A DNA stretch of 64,000 bases, taken from CAIUGU01 sp040080215. GTDB taxonomy: Bacteria; Pseudomonadota; Gammaproteobacteria; Steroidobacterales; Steroidobacteraceae. The DNA lies in NCBI GenBank assembly GCA_040080215.1, contig JBEBIT010000001.1, positions 181,942-245,941 on the forward strand, given 5' to 3'. Numbering within the stretch: the first letter of the stretch is position 1; every line of letters starts with the position of its first letter. Of this stretch, positions 35,428 through 43,616 are shown piece after piece. Made by a program: the position numbers and the translations under genes. Below the pieces are notes generated by a model. The model saw only the letters and a list, made by a program, of their open reading frames with translations. It was not told the DNA's origin and searched no databases.

Positions 35428-36513
35428 TCAAGGATCGACAGAGTATACCACCGGTGCCACTTTGCCTTGTTCCACGTGGAACGCCCGGCCAGGAAGTCGA
35501 AGATTCAAGCGCGACGGATCGAGCGCGGTGACAATCAGTTGAGCCGGAACTCGGGCCACGAGATCGAGGAGTCGCCGCAAGTTATCCACATCTAACTCCG
35601 CGGCAGGATCGTCCAACAGGAGTGCCGTCTCCGGCCCACCCAGCGTTGCTCTGTGCTGAATCTGTGCCAACAACAGACTTGAGGCCAGGAGCTTCTGCTG
35701 TCCCCGGGAAATCCGGTCCTTCGCGGGGCGGCCGTCGACCCGAACAAGCACATCCGCCCTGTGTGTTCCTACGGACGTGGCGCCGCGCAACACGTCGCGG
35801 CTCCAGGCATCCTCTAGTGCCGACGACAGTGTCTTGTCTTGTCCCCACCCTTGCTGAAGCGAGATCTCCACATCCAGTCCCAGAAGCTCTCTCCCGAATT
35901 CCGCGACGAAGGGAGCCAGAAGCGAAACGTAACGAAGCCTCTGCTCATTGATATGGACACCGGAATCGAGCAACTCCGGGTCCCAAAGGCGAACCTCAGC
36001 GGCTGGACGCTTCGCCTTGAGGGCGGCGTTCCGTTGCCTTAACGCGCGCTGGTACCTCCGCATGGCTCCCACGAAACCTGGTTCCACGTGGAACACACCC
36101 CAATCCAAGTACCGACGCCTTTGAGTGGGACCATCCTCAACTAATCGATGGACTTCCGGATCGATCACTTGAGCCGGCAGCAACCCCGCCATTTGCGCGA
36201 ACCCGCTGGCTGGCTGCCCACCGAGCCGGATCTCGCTCCCGACCCGGGAACCGCGCACTCCGAGTGAAGTGACCTGACCCAGCGCTCCCTGCACTTGACC
36301 CACGACCATGAACTCGGATCTACCGCCACGAATGAGGGGTTCCAGCTGTGGACTCCGGAATGACCGCCCACAGCTCAAGAAATAGAGCGCTTCAAGCAAG
36401 CTCGTCTTGCCTGAAGCGTTCTCTCCTGAAATCAGGGTGAATCGGGGATCGAAGTCCAGTTGGGCATGCGCAATACAGCGAAAATCCCGGACCTCGAGGG
36501 CACTGAGCGTCAT
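35428..36513 (-). CDS. recF: DNA replication and repair protein RecF
   Basis: An SMC-like ATPase of 361 residues that, with RecO and RecR, loads RecA at gaps. The N-terminus has LEVRDFRCIAHAQLDF and Walker A SGENASGKTSLLEALYFLS. The ABC signature region is DRISRGQQKLLASSLLLAQ, and Walker B LLLDDPAAELD follows. It is between dnaN (54 nt upstream) and gyrB. A perfect DnaA box (TTATCCACA, 35582-35590) lies within the coding sequence near its 3' end, which may be chance. Confidence 0.97.
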   Translation of the reverse strand: MTLSALEVRDFRCIAHAQLDFDPRFTLISGENASGKTSLLEALYFLSCGRSFRSPQLEPLIRGGRSEFMVVGQVQGALGQVTSLGVRGSRVGSEIRLGGQPASGFAQMAGLLPAQVIDPEVHRLVEDGPTQRRRYLDWGVFHVEPGFVGAMRRYQRALRQRNAALKAKRPAAEVRLWDPELLDSGVHINEQRLRYVSLLAPFVAEFGRELLGLDVEISLQQGWGQDKTLSSALEDAWSRDVLRGATSVGTHRADVLVRVDGRPAKDRISRGQQKLLASSLLLAQIQHRATLGGPETALLLDDPAAELDVDNLRRLLDLVARVPAQLIVTALDPSRLNLRLPGRAFHVEQGKVAPVVYSVDP

Positions 36514-36567
36514 GCTGCCTTCAACGGCACCACTTTCAAGACTCGCTGCTGGATAAGGAAGGCCGGA

Positions 36568-37677
36568 TCACAGGCGCATCGGCATGACCACATAGCGGGT
36601 GTCCGTTACGCCGGGCGCGTTCACCAGGCAGCTATTGCTCGAATCCGTCAGGCCGATCTCGACCTCAGTACCATCAACGGCCGCCAGCGCATCAAGCAGG
36701 TAATTCACGTTGAAGCCGATTTCCATCTCGTCGCCGTCGTAGCCCACATCGAGCTCTTCCTCGGCCTCTTCCTGCTCCGGATTGTGTGCCTGCAACACCA
36801 ATGTCCTTGGCTTCAAACCCAGACGGATGCCCCGGTATTTCTCATTGCTCAAGATTGCAGCCCGTTGCAGCGCGGCTCGCAACGTATCGCGATCCGCTTT
36901 GACCAAACGCGGCGGATTCGGAGGAATAACCCGACTGTATTCCGGAAAACGGCCATCAATCAGCTTCGAAGTGAAGCGAATGTCGCCGATATTGATCCGA
37001 ACATGATTGCTACCGATCGCGAGCTCAACATCACCGTCGCCAGACAGCAGCCGCTGCAGCTCAAGGACACCCTTCCGGGGAACGATGACCTGCAAAGGGG
37101 CCGCACCAGGGGCAATGCCGGTGTGTTCCAGGGCGATCTGGCACAAAGCAAGACGATGACCGTCAGTCGCTACCGTTCGCAGCATCTTCGAGTCAACTTC
37201 CAGCAGCAGCCCGTTCAGGTAGTACCGAACGTCCTGCTGGGCCATCGAGAAATGCGTCTTGTCGAGCAGGCGCCTGAAATCTGCCTGCTTCAGCTTCAAG
37301 GTCTGCTGCGCATGGATCTGCTCTACCGTCGGGAAGTCCCCCGCCGTCAATGTAGACAGCGTGAACCGGCTCTTCCCGGACCGCACCAGCGCCCTTTCCC
37401 CTTCCACGGTTACAGTGACTGTTGCCTTCTCCGGCAGCGCGCGAATGATGTCCAGAAACTTCCGTCCAGGGACAGTAACGTCGCCGGGTTCCTGTAGGTC
37501 CACCGCCGAGGAAGCGACTAGCTCTACTTCCAGATCCGTCGCGGTAACGGAGAGCTTTCCGTTCTTGCCGGATAGCAGGACGTTGGCGAGGATCGGCATC
37601 GTCTGCCGTCTTTCAACCACACCCATGACGTTTTGCAGAGGAGCCAGGATGGCTTCACGTTCCGCGCTGAACTTCAT
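36568..37677 (-). CDS. dnaN: DNA polymerase III beta sliding clamp
   Basis: The ring-shaped processivity clamp, 369 residues (E. coli 366). The N-terminus MKFSAEREAILAPLQNVMGVVERRQTMPILANVLL is conserved, and three similar clamp domains follow, with FRRLLDKTHFSMAQQDVRYYLNGLLLEV for the second and DTRYVVMPMRL at the end. It is the second gene of the dnaA cluster. The 255-nt spacer from dnaA contains a likely origin. Confidence 0.98.
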   Translation of the reverse strand: MKFSAEREAILAPLQNVMGVVERRQTMPILANVLLSGKNGKLSVTATDLEVELVASSAVDLQEPGDVTVPGRKFLDIIRALPEKATVTVTVEGERALVRSGKSRFTLSTLTAGDFPTVEQIHAQQTLKLKQADFRRLLDKTHFSMAQQDVRYYLNGLLLEVDSKMLRTVATDGHRLALCQIALEHTGIAPGAAPLQVIVPRKGVLELQRLLSGDGDVELAIGSNHVRINIGDIRFTSKLIDGRFPEYSRVIPPNPPRLVKADRDTLRAALQRAAILSNEKYRGIRLGLKPRTLVLQAHNPEQEEAEEELDVGYDGDEMEIGFNVNYLLDALAAVDGTEVEIGLTDSSNSCLVNAPGVTDTRYVVMPMRL

Positions 37678-37932
37678 TGCTTCACCTTGAACATCCGATG
37701 GAATGGCTCGCCGTCAGTAATCTTAAAGTCTTATATGGATATTAAGATTGTTACTACTATTACTGACGGCCAAACCTGTTAGTAAGTCCCCAAACACCCA
37801 ACCAAACAGAATCTTGCGTCAAGGATAAACAGGCGCGCAATTCCGGTATCGCCTGTCTTCAGCCTGTGGGCTGCCTGTGGATGAATCCACCCCCCGGCTC
37901 GCGCACAGTTTATCCACAAACCTTTCCCCAGC
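37678..37932. other. dnaA-dnaN spacer, candidate origin of replication (oriC)
   Basis: This spacer has no coding potential that I can see. It contains an AT-rich segment (about 37715-37800) that could serve as an unwinding element, one perfect DnaA box TTATCCACA (37910-37918), a one-mismatch box on the other strand (TGTGGATGA, 37876-37884), and a nested inverted repeat (37710-37770). In Xanthomonas the origin has been mapped to the dnaA-dnaN spacer, and in pseudomonads to the rpmH-dnaA spacer, so both spacers here are candidates. This one has more DnaA-box-like sites and a stronger AT-rich stretch. Origin function is inferred. Confidence 0.6.
37710..37770. repeat. Nested perfect inverted repeat in the dnaA-dnaN spacer
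   Basis: The outer arms GCCGTCAGTAAT (37710-37721) and ATTACTGACGGC (37759-37770) are perfect 12-bp complements. Inside, AATCTTAA (37719-37726) pairs with TTAAGATT (37742-37749). The two stems share three bases on the left, so they are alternative pairings. The centre is AT-rich. It could extrude as a cruciform at the origin or form a hairpin in the dnaA-dnaN transcript. Confidence 0.75.
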
Positions 37933-39282
37933 TTATCCCGCGAGCGTGCGTAACAAGTTCAGATAGTCCTCGTTCGTCCGCGTTTCAGTTTCCCGCAGTT
38001 CCTTGATCTTGCGGCAGGCGTGCAACACGGTCGTATGGTCGCGCCCGCCGAACGCATCGCCGATTTCCGGCAAACTGTGGTTCGTGAGTTCCTTCGCCAA
38101 GCCCATCGCCAACTGTCGTGGCCGCGTGATGGAACGGCTGCGTCGCTTTGAAAGCAGATCCGCAACGCGGATCTTGTAGTACTCCGCAACCGTCTTCTGG
38201 ATGTTCTCGATTGTCACGAGCCGGTCCTGCAGCGCCAGAAGATCGCGCAGCGCTTCCTTCGCAAAATCCAGCGTGATCGGCCTACCGGTGAATTGCGAGT
38301 TCGCAATGACACGCCGCAAGGCGCCTTCAAGCTCGCGCACGTTGGAACGGATCCGCTTCGCGATGAAGAATGCCACTTCCTCTGGCAGTTCCACACGTCC
38401 CTGGGCGGCCTTGCTCATCAGGATGGCGACGCACGTTTCAAGCTCCGGTGGCTCGATGGCTACCGTCAGTCCCCAACCGAAACGCGACTTCAATCGTTCC
38501 TCCAGACCATCCACTTCCTTCGGATAGCGGTCGCAGGTCAGGATTACCTGCTGCTGCCCTTCCAGCAAGGCGTTGAACGTGTGGAAGAACTCCTCCTGGG
38601 AGCGCTCCTTGCCGGCGAAGAACTGGATATCGTCGATCAACAGAGCGTCCAGCGATCGATATGCCACTTTGAATTCGTTGATCGTGTTGTGCTGCAGGGC
38701 GCGAACCATATCGCCGACAAAGCGCTCCGAATGGACGTACGCGACACGGGCGCCGGCATTTTTCGTGCGGATCATGTTGCCGACTGCGTGCATCAGGTGG
38801 GTCTTGCCCAGCCCGACGCCGCCATAGATGAACAGCGGGTTGTAGGCCTTGCCTGGATTCTCTGCCACCTGGATCGCCGCGGCCTTCGCCAGCTGGTTGC
38901 TTTTGCCTTCAACGAAGTTCGCAAACGTGAAGTCCGCGTTCAGGCGCCCACCCAAGGCCAGTGTTGACGCGACATCCTTTGCCGGGGGGCGGACCTCAGG
39001 CACGCCGGCCATTGGGCCCGCGGCCGGGACGACCGCCCTCAAGGACCCGACCTCAAGCACCACGGCAGGAGCAGGTTCCGGCGCCGTCAGAAGCACCAGC
39101 TCACGGATCCGGTCAACGACATTCTGGTTGATCCAATCGACGACGAACCGGTTCGGGGCGAGAAGATGCAGGAAACCCTGCTCCTCGACCGCTCGCAACG
39201 GACGAATCCACGTGTTGAAGTGTTGCTCCGGCAGCTCGGCTTCGAGTTGTCTGAGACAAAGGTTCCACAACGAACCGTGCAC
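37933..39282 (-). CDS. dnaA: Chromosomal replication initiator DnaA
   Basis: The AAA+ initiator that binds DnaA boxes and opens oriC. I start at GTG 39282, which has an AGAGGA ribosome site and gives the family-like N-terminus VHGSLWNLCLRQLEAELPEQ; 449 residues. Domain I is residues 1-85, the linker is Ala/Pro-rich, the AAA+ domain has Walker A GGVGLGKTH and Walker B LLIDDIQFF, and domain IV has the DnaA signature GGRDHTTVLHACRKI. A perfect DnaA box sits upstream at 39364-39372, suggesting autoregulation. Confidence 0.98.
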   Translation of the reverse strand: MHGSLWNLCLRQLEAELPEQHFNTWIRPLRAVEEQGFLHLLAPNRFVVDWINQNVVDRIRELVLLTAPEPAPAVVLEVGSLRAVVPAAGPMAGVPEVRPPAKDVASTLALGGRLNADFTFANFVEGKSNQLAKAAAIQVAENPGKAYNPLFIYGGVGLGKTHLMHAVGNMIRTKNAGARVAYVHSERFVGDMVRALQHNTINEFKVAYRSLDALLIDDIQFFAGKERSQEEFFHTFNALLEGQQQVILTCDRYPKEVDGLEERLKSRFGWGLTVAIEPPELETCVAILMSKAAQGRVELPEEVAFFIAKRIRSNVRELEGALRRVIANSQFTGRPITLDFAKEALRDLLALQDRLVTIENIQKTVAEYYKIRVADLLSKRRSRSITRPRQLAMGLAKELTNHSLPEIGDAFGGRDHTTVLHACRKIKELRETETRTNEDYLNLLRTLAG

Positions 39283-39363
39283 AGGTCGTCCTCTCGAAGG
39301 CAAACAGGTCAGGAGTCAAGGCGGGGAGCGAAGGGAGCGGAGTCTATACCGATGCCCCCAAGG

Positions 39364-39372
39364 TTATCCACA
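39364..39372 (+). promoter_or_regulatory. DnaA box upstream of dnaA
   Basis: A perfect TTATCCACA lies 82 nt upstream of the dnaA start codon in the 300-nt rpmH-dnaA spacer. A single box at this place fits autorepression of dnaA by its product. I saw no second perfect box in this spacer. Confidence 0.7.
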
Positions 39373-39438
39373 GGTACGGCCCCGCTCACGGGTACTCTTG
39401 TCACCGCGCACCAGAGCCATCTTGCTCTCATGAGCGGC

Positions 39439-39467
39439 TTGACACCCAAGGTCCCCGTGCGTACCCT
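39439..39467 (+). promoter_or_regulatory. Probable sigma-70 promoter of rpmH
   Basis: TTGACA (39439-39444), a 17-nt spacer and TACCCT (39462-39467) give a perfect -35 and a fair -10. The start point would be about 110 nt upstream of rpmH, leaving a long leader that the sequence does not explain. Confidence 0.6.
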
Positions 39468-39583
39468 TGCCGCCTTCTTTTTGGACCCACCAATCCGTTG
39501 TTTTAAGGGCAGTTTCGGATCCGGAAGAAGTGGTCCCTAGGGCCAATCCCGAATTCGCAGCCACTCCCTCGGAAGACATTGTC

Positions 39584-39718
39584 ATGAAGCGTACGTATCA
39601 ACCCAGCAACCTGCATCGCAAGCGGACTCACGGGTTTCGTGCACGCATGGCAACCAAAGGCGGCCGCCTCGTGCTCGCGCGGCGTCGAGCCAAGGGCCGC
39701 AAGCGCCTCACTGTCTGA
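39584..39718 (+). CDS. rpmH: 50S ribosomal protein L34
   Basis: The 44-residue basic ribosomal protein L34. The sequence MKRTYQPSNLHRKRTHGF...ARRRAKGRKRLTV matches the family end to end. ATG 39584 is the start; a longer frame from 39467 is not supported. Its 3' part overlaps the only conventional start codon available for rnpA. Confidence 0.98.
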   Translation: MKRTYQPSNLHRKRTHGFRARMATKGGRLVLARRRAKGRKRLTV

Positions 39719-40115
39719 CGCGTCTACCACGCTCATTCCAGCCCTCGAGCCGCAGACCCGACCCTGTCGTCTGACTCCGGCGCAGCGCCTCAAGCACAAG
39801 CGCGAGTTCGACCTCGTCTACAAGCAGGCCCGCCGGTCTGCTGATTCATTTTTTACCGTACTGGCCCGGACCAACCCCGGGCACGTCGCGCGGCTCGGTT
39901 TGTCGATGCCGGCACGGGTTGTTGGAAACGCAGTCCGCCGCAATCTCGTCAAGCGGCTCGTCCGGGAGTCGTTTCGCTTGCACCAGCACGGATTGCCAGC
40001 CGCCGATATAGTCGTGAATGCACGCAGCGGTGTGCGAACGGGCGACAATAATGCGATCCTCCGCAGCCTAGAACGTCATTGGCAAGCCGTAACCGTCGCA
40101 TGCGCTCGTTCCTGA
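39639..40115 (+). CDS. rnpA: Ribonuclease P protein component
   Basis: The basic protein subunit of RNase P, which matures tRNA 5' ends. The conserved part begins at RLTPAQRLKHKREFDLVYK and has the RNR motif GNAVRRNLVKRLVRESFR. No ATG, GTG or TTG occurs in frame between the end of rpmH and that region; the only conventional start is GTG 39639, inside rpmH, which would make a 158-residue protein overlapping L34 by 80 nt. Alternatives are a non-standard start such as ATT 39735 or CTG 39771. Downstream it overlaps yidD by 16 nt. Confidence 0.88.
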   Translation: MHAWQPKAAASCSRGVEPRAASASLSDASTTLIPALEPQTRPCRLTPAQRLKHKREFDLVYKQARRSADSFFTVLARTNPGHVARLGLSMPARVVGNAVRRNLVKRLVRESFRLHQHGLPAADIVVNARSGVRTGDNNAILRSLERHWQAVTVACARS

Positions 40116-40351
40116 TCTTCCTGCTGCATCTATATCGAGGCGGAATCAGTCCACTGATCGGGCCGAGATGCCGCTTCTATCCGAGCTGCTCCTGCTACGC
40201 CCAGCAGGCCATCCAGCAGCACGGTTCGCTTTCTGGACTCTATCTCACGATGCGTCGCCTGCTGCGTTGCCATCCCTGGCATCCGGGCGGGTATGACCCC
40301 GTGCCCGTAGAATCGCCCCTTCATCGCCGGACCCCGTCTCTACATGGATAA
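40100..40351 (+). CDS. yidD: Membrane protein insertion efficiency factor YidD
   Basis: An 83-residue, membrane-associated protein that assists YidC. ATG 40100 is chosen over TTG 40079 because the family begins with MRSFLIFLLHLYRGGISPLIGPRCRFYPSCSCYAQQAI. The three conserved cysteines are at CRFYPSCSCY, and CHPWHPGGYDPVP closes the family domain. It overlaps rnpA (16 nt) and yidC (8 nt), the usual order rpmH-rnpA-yidD-yidC-mnmE. Confidence 0.95.
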   Translation: MRSFLIFLLHLYRGGISPLIGPRCRFYPSCSCYAQQAIQQHGSLSGLYLTMRRLLRCHPWHPGGYDPVPVESPLHRRTPSLHG

Positions 40352-42029
40352 TCAACGCATCATCGCCTGGGGCGTTCTGTCCCTTCTCCTGTGGCTCGGC
40401 TATGTCACGTGGCAGAAGGATTACGCGCCGCCTCCGGCACCCTCGGTATCACAGGTCACGCCCACCGCACCGCGCACCAGCGAACTGCCATCACTGCCAT
40501 CAACCGAGTCAGCCGCGACAGCGCCGGGCACCGCTGCCGTACCTGCCGCCGCCGCAACACCGGCCGTCGTCGCTGCAGCTGGTGCCCAGGCCACCACCGT
40601 GCACATTCGTACGGACGTGCTCGATATCACCCTGAGCACGCAAGGTGGCGAGCTGCAGACGGCTGACCTGCTCAAGTATCCGCTCGTCAAGAATCAGCCC
40701 GACGTGCCGGTCCGCTTGTTCAATAGCCAGCCCGGACCCACCATGTTCCTCGCTCGCTCGGGCCTGCGCGCGGCGGACGGCCGTGCCGAACCCACGCACC
40801 TCGCGATCTACCAGACTGCTGCAACGGAGTACCGCCTCGAAGACGGGCAGGACGAGTTGAACGTACCACTGACCTGGACGGATGGTCAGGGCGTCAGCGT
40901 AACCAAGACGTATACGTTCCGTCGCGGCAGTTACGCCGTGCCCATTCGTTACGCTGTGGTCAACCAGTCCCCCACGGACTGGAAAGCGGCCTCCTATCTG
41001 CAACTCGTCCGTCACTACGAGCACGTCAGTCGTTCGATGTTCGACGTCGAGAGCTACGCCTATCGCGGACCCGCCGTGTACAACGGCAAGTCCTATCGCA
41101 AGCTGAATGTCGAGAAGGACGACGACAAGAACTATCAGTCCTCTTTTGCCGGTGGCTGGATGGCGGCCATGCAGCATCACTTCGTTGTCGCTGCCGTGCC
41201 TCCCGTCGGGACGAGCTACGACTACCAGCTGACCATCGATGCCAACAACGACTTCGTGATGTCCTACCGGGGTCCCGTGCAGACAGTGGCTGCTGGTGCG
41301 ACCGGCGAGTTCCAGGAAACCGTGTTTGTCGGCCCGAAGCTTCAGGACCAGCTGGCGGCCACGGGCCCGAAGCTGCAGCTGACTGCTGACTACGGCATGC
41401 TCACCATCATCTCGCGGCCGCTGTTCTGGCTGCTTGAGAAGGTATATGGCTTCGTCGGCAACTGGGGCTGGTCGATCATCCTGACGACCTTCCTCATCAA
41501 GCTCGTGTTCTACAAGCTGACCGAGACCAGCGGCCGCTCGATGGCGAAGATGCGCAACCTCGGCCCGCGCATCAAGGCCGTGCAGGAACGCTTCAAGGAC
41601 GATCGCGAACAGCTCGGCCGCGCGATGATGGATCTCTACAAGAAGGAAAAGATCAATCCGGTCGCCGGCTGCCTGCCGATCCTCGTCCAGATTCCGGTTT
41701 TCCTTGCATACTACTGGGTGCTGCTCGAGAGCGTTGAAATGCGCCAGGCGCCGTTCCTCGGCTGGATCAGCGATCTCTCGTCGCGCGATCCCTATTTCGT
41801 GTTGCCCGTTTTGATGGGTGTGGCGATGTTCGGCCAGTTCAAGTTGAACCCGCAGCCGCCCGATCCGATCCAGGCGAAAGTATTCGCGTTCATGCCGATC
41901 ATCATGACGTTCATGATGGCTTGGTTCCCGGCCGGCCTCGTGCTGTACTGGATCACGAACACCGTGCTGTCGATCGCGCAGCAGTGGAACATCAATCGCC
42001 TGGTCGTTGCGGGGAACAAGAAAGACTGA
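40344..42029 (+). CDS. yidC: Membrane protein insertase YidC
   Basis: Inserts and folds inner-membrane proteins alone or with SecYEG. It has 561 residues. An N-terminal membrane anchor (about 6-22) is followed by a low-complexity Ala/Pro/Thr linker, the large periplasmic beta-supersandwich domain, and the conserved core of five helices starting near residue 350 (FWLLEKVYGFVGNWGWSIILTTFLIKLVFY), then MAKMRNLGPRIKAVQERFKDD and GCLPILVQIPVFLAYYWVLLESVE. The arginine in the cytoplasmic loop is present. It is 52 nt upstream of mnmE. Confidence 0.97.
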   Translation: MDNQRIIAWGVLSLLLWLGYVTWQKDYAPPPAPSVSQVTPTAPRTSELPSLPSTESAATAPGTAAVPAAAATPAVVAAAGAQATTVHIRTDVLDITLSTQGGELQTADLLKYPLVKNQPDVPVRLFNSQPGPTMFLARSGLRAADGRAEPTHLAIYQTAATEYRLEDGQDELNVPLTWTDGQGVSVTKTYTFRRGSYAVPIRYAVVNQSPTDWKAASYLQLVRHYEHVSRSMFDVESYAYRGPAVYNGKSYRKLNVEKDDDKNYQSSFAGGWMAAMQHHFVVAAVPPVGTSYDYQLTIDANNDFVMSYRGPVQTVAAGATGEFQETVFVGPKLQDQLAATGPKLQLTADYGMLTIISRPLFWLLEKVYGFVGNWGWSIILTTFLIKLVFYKLTETSGRSMAKMRNLGPRIKAVQERFKDDREQLGRAMMDLYKKEKINPVAGCLPILVQIPVFLAYYWVLLESVEMRQAPFLGWISDLSSRDPYFVLPVLMGVAMFGQFKLNPQPPDPIQAKVFAFMPIIMTFMMAWFPAGLVLYWITNTVLSIAQQWNINRLVVAGNKKD

Positions 42030-42080
42030 CGGTCCGCGGATCCTGGTGCCCGCCATCGCGAATCCGGATAGGGTCAGGTC

Positions 42081-43445
42081 ATGAACGCGGGCGTCAGCCA
42101 CGACACCGATACCATTGCGGCGATTGCGACCGCCCCCGGGCGGGCGGGCATCGGCGTGGTCCGGATCTCGGGTCCGCGGGTTCAGGAGATCGCCATGGCA
42201 ATGCTTGGCATCCTGCCCAGACCGCGCGTTGCCACGCTGCGCGCTTTCAAGGGTGCATCCGACGAAGTGCTGGACAGCGGACTCGCGGTCTACTTTGCAG
42301 CGCCCGCATCGTTTACCGGTGAAGATCTCATCGAGCTGCATGGCCACGGCGGACCGGTCGTGCTCGACCGATTGTTGCAGCGATCCCTGGCGCTCGGTGC
42401 GCGACTTGCCGAGCCGGGTGAGTTCAGCCGCCGCGCTTTTCTCAATGACAAGATTGACCTTGTCGAAGCGGAAGCCATTGCAGACCTCATCGACAGCGCC
42501 ACCGAGCAGGCAGCGCGCGCGGCCGTTCGTTCGTTGCAGGGAGAGTTCTCTCTGCAGATCCATTCGCTGGTGGAAGCTATTACCGCCGCCCGCATGCACG
42601 TCGAGGCGGCCATCGATTTTCCGGACGAGGATATCGATTTCCTCGACGATGCCACCTTGCGGTCTCGAATCGACCACATCCTTGCTGCATTCGCAACACT
42701 GTCTGCAGCGGCCCGACAGGGTACGCTGCTGCGCGAAGGCATTCGCGTGGTTATTGCCGGCAAGCCGAACGCGGGCAAGTCGAGTCTGCTGAATAGCCTC
42801 GCCGGATATGAGGCTGCCATCGTTACCCCGATTGCGGGCACGACGCGTGATCCGCTGCGCGAGCAGATCCACCTGGACGGCCTGCCTTTGCACCTTGTCG
42901 ACACGGCGGGGCTCAGGGACAGCCCGGATCTCATCGAAGCCGAGGGCATTCGCAGGGCGCGCTACGAGATGTCGCGGGCGGACCGGATCCTGTACCTGAT
43001 CGATGCGGCCGAGCTGCCATCCGCAGCAACGCTCAAGCAGGAGCTCGCGGAATTGCCCTCGGAAATTCCGGTCACGCTCGTGATCAACAAGATTGATGCC
43101 GCCAGCGTCCATCCTCAGGGTTCTTACGGCGACTGGCCCATGCAACGGATCTCGGCGTTGACGGGAGCCGGTCTGCCGGAGCTGCGCGACCACCTCAAGC
43201 AGGCGGCCGGATACCAAAGCGCAGACACCGGGATTTTCTCTGCCAGACGGCGCCATCTGGACGCGCTTGCGCGGGCTGGACAGCAGGTCGGCGCAGCCCA
43301 AGGCCACCTCCTTGAGCGCCGAGCCGGAGAGCTCGTGGCGGAGGAATTGCGGCTTGCGCAACAGTCCCTCGCGGAAATCACAGGTGATTTCACGTCAGAG
43401 GATCTGCTGGGGAGGATCTTTTCCAGCTTCTGCATCGGCAAGTAG
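42081..43445 (+). CDS. mnmE: tRNA modification GTPase MnmE (TrmE)
   Basis: A 454-residue GTPase that with MnmG adds the cm(n)m5 group to wobble uridine 34. The N-terminal formyl-THF-binding domain starts DTIAAIATAPGRAGIGVVRISG; the G domain has GKPNAGKSSLLN (P-loop), GTTRDPLRE, DTAGLRDS, and NKID. The C-terminus FCIGK carries the catalytic cysteine. The gene is intact even though an island is integrated at its last codons: the left attachment repeat supplies the native end, and a copy of the last 25 nt lies at 63898-63922. Confidence 0.97.
   Translation: MNAGVSHDTDTIAAIATAPGRAGIGVVRISGPRVQEIAMAMLGILPRPRVATLRAFKGASDEVLDSGLAVYFAAPASFTGEDLIELHGHGGPVVLDRLLQRSLALGARLAEPGEFSRRAFLNDKIDLVEAEAIADLIDSATEQAARAAVRSLQGEFSLQIHSLVEAITAARMHVEAAIDFPDEDIDFLDDATLRSRIDHILAAFATLSAAARQGTLLREGIRVVIAGKPNAGKSSLLNSLAGYEAAIVTPIAGTTRDPLREQIHLDGLPLHLVDTAGLRDSPDLIEAEGIRRARYEMSRADRILYLIDAAELPSAATLKQELAELPSEIPVTLVINKIDAASVHPQGSYGDWPMQRISALTGAGLPELRDHLKQAAGYQSADTGIFSARRRHLDALARAGQQVGAAQGHLLERRAGELVAEELRLAQQSLAEITGDFTSEDLLGRIFSSFCIGK
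43421..43445 (+). repeat. attL core repeat in the 3' end of mnmE
   Basis: The last 25 nt of mnmE, ending TTCTGCATCGGCAAGTAG, recur at 63898-63922 with two differences. The uninterrupted identity is AGCTTCTGCATCGGCAA (43425-43441). It encodes SSFCIGK-stop, and this site is the known integration target of SGI1-family islands. It marks the left end of the island. Confidence 0.88.
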
Positions 43446-43480
43446 AGAAAGGTCCCGAAATGAGTCGCACCGTCCCAATC

Positions 43481-43508
43481 GCCTGACTATTGGCGTTTTT
43501 TTGGCGAA
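43481..43508 (+). terminator. Probable terminator just inside attL
   Basis: CGCC...GGCG with an 8-nt loop is followed by a run of seven T (43496-43502). The stem is short (4 bp, or more with mismatches). It would end mnmE transcription although it lies on the island side of the att core, so the island seems to bring its own terminator. Confidence 0.5.
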
Positions 43509-43529
43509 TTCCCGTACCCATAGCGTCCC

Positions 43530-43557
43530 TTGACGTCCCGAGTCATCTCGCTATAGT
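43530..43557 (+). promoter_or_regulatory. Probable integrase promoter
   Basis: TTGACG (43530-43535), a 16-nt spacer and TATAGT (43552-43557) resemble a sigma-70 promoter. The -10 element is overlapped by the perfect palindrome GTGGGCCCAC (43556-43565), so a protein bound there would block transcription of the integrase gene. Confidence 0.6.
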
Positions 43558-43616
43558 GGGCCCACAGAAGGCCCCACGCTAGGCTTGTGGGCCCGATTCA
43601 CAACTCCGTGGGCCCA
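43556..43616 (+). repeat. Three phased GTGGGCCC sites (candidate integrase arm sites)
   Basis: GTGGGCCCAC at 43556-43565, GTGGGCCC at 43587-43594 and GTGGGCCCA at 43608-43616. Start-to-start spacing is 31 and 21 bp, close to three and two helical turns, so all three face the same side of the helix. The last ends directly before ATG 43617. Matching sites occur near attR. Confidence 0.65.

Noticed and set aside
35582..35590. DnaA box inside recF as part of the origin.
   Set aside because: It is an isolated 9-mer in coding sequence more than 2 kb from dnaA; such hits occur by chance and no cluster surrounds it.
39481..39494. TTGGACCCACCAAT shared between the rpmH upstream region and the right end of the island (63836-63849).
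   Set aside because: A 14-nt match is expected by chance in 64 kb compared with itself on both strands, and nothing else in the two contexts agrees.
40509..43361. A 950-codon open frame antisense to yidC and mnmE.
   Set aside because: It is His/Arg/Gln-rich without family features and lies opposite two certain genes; long antisense frames are expected in GC-rich DNA. Similar antisense frames opposite glnA (27387-28814), trkA (5506-6516) and hsdR (52426-53655) were rejected for the same reason.
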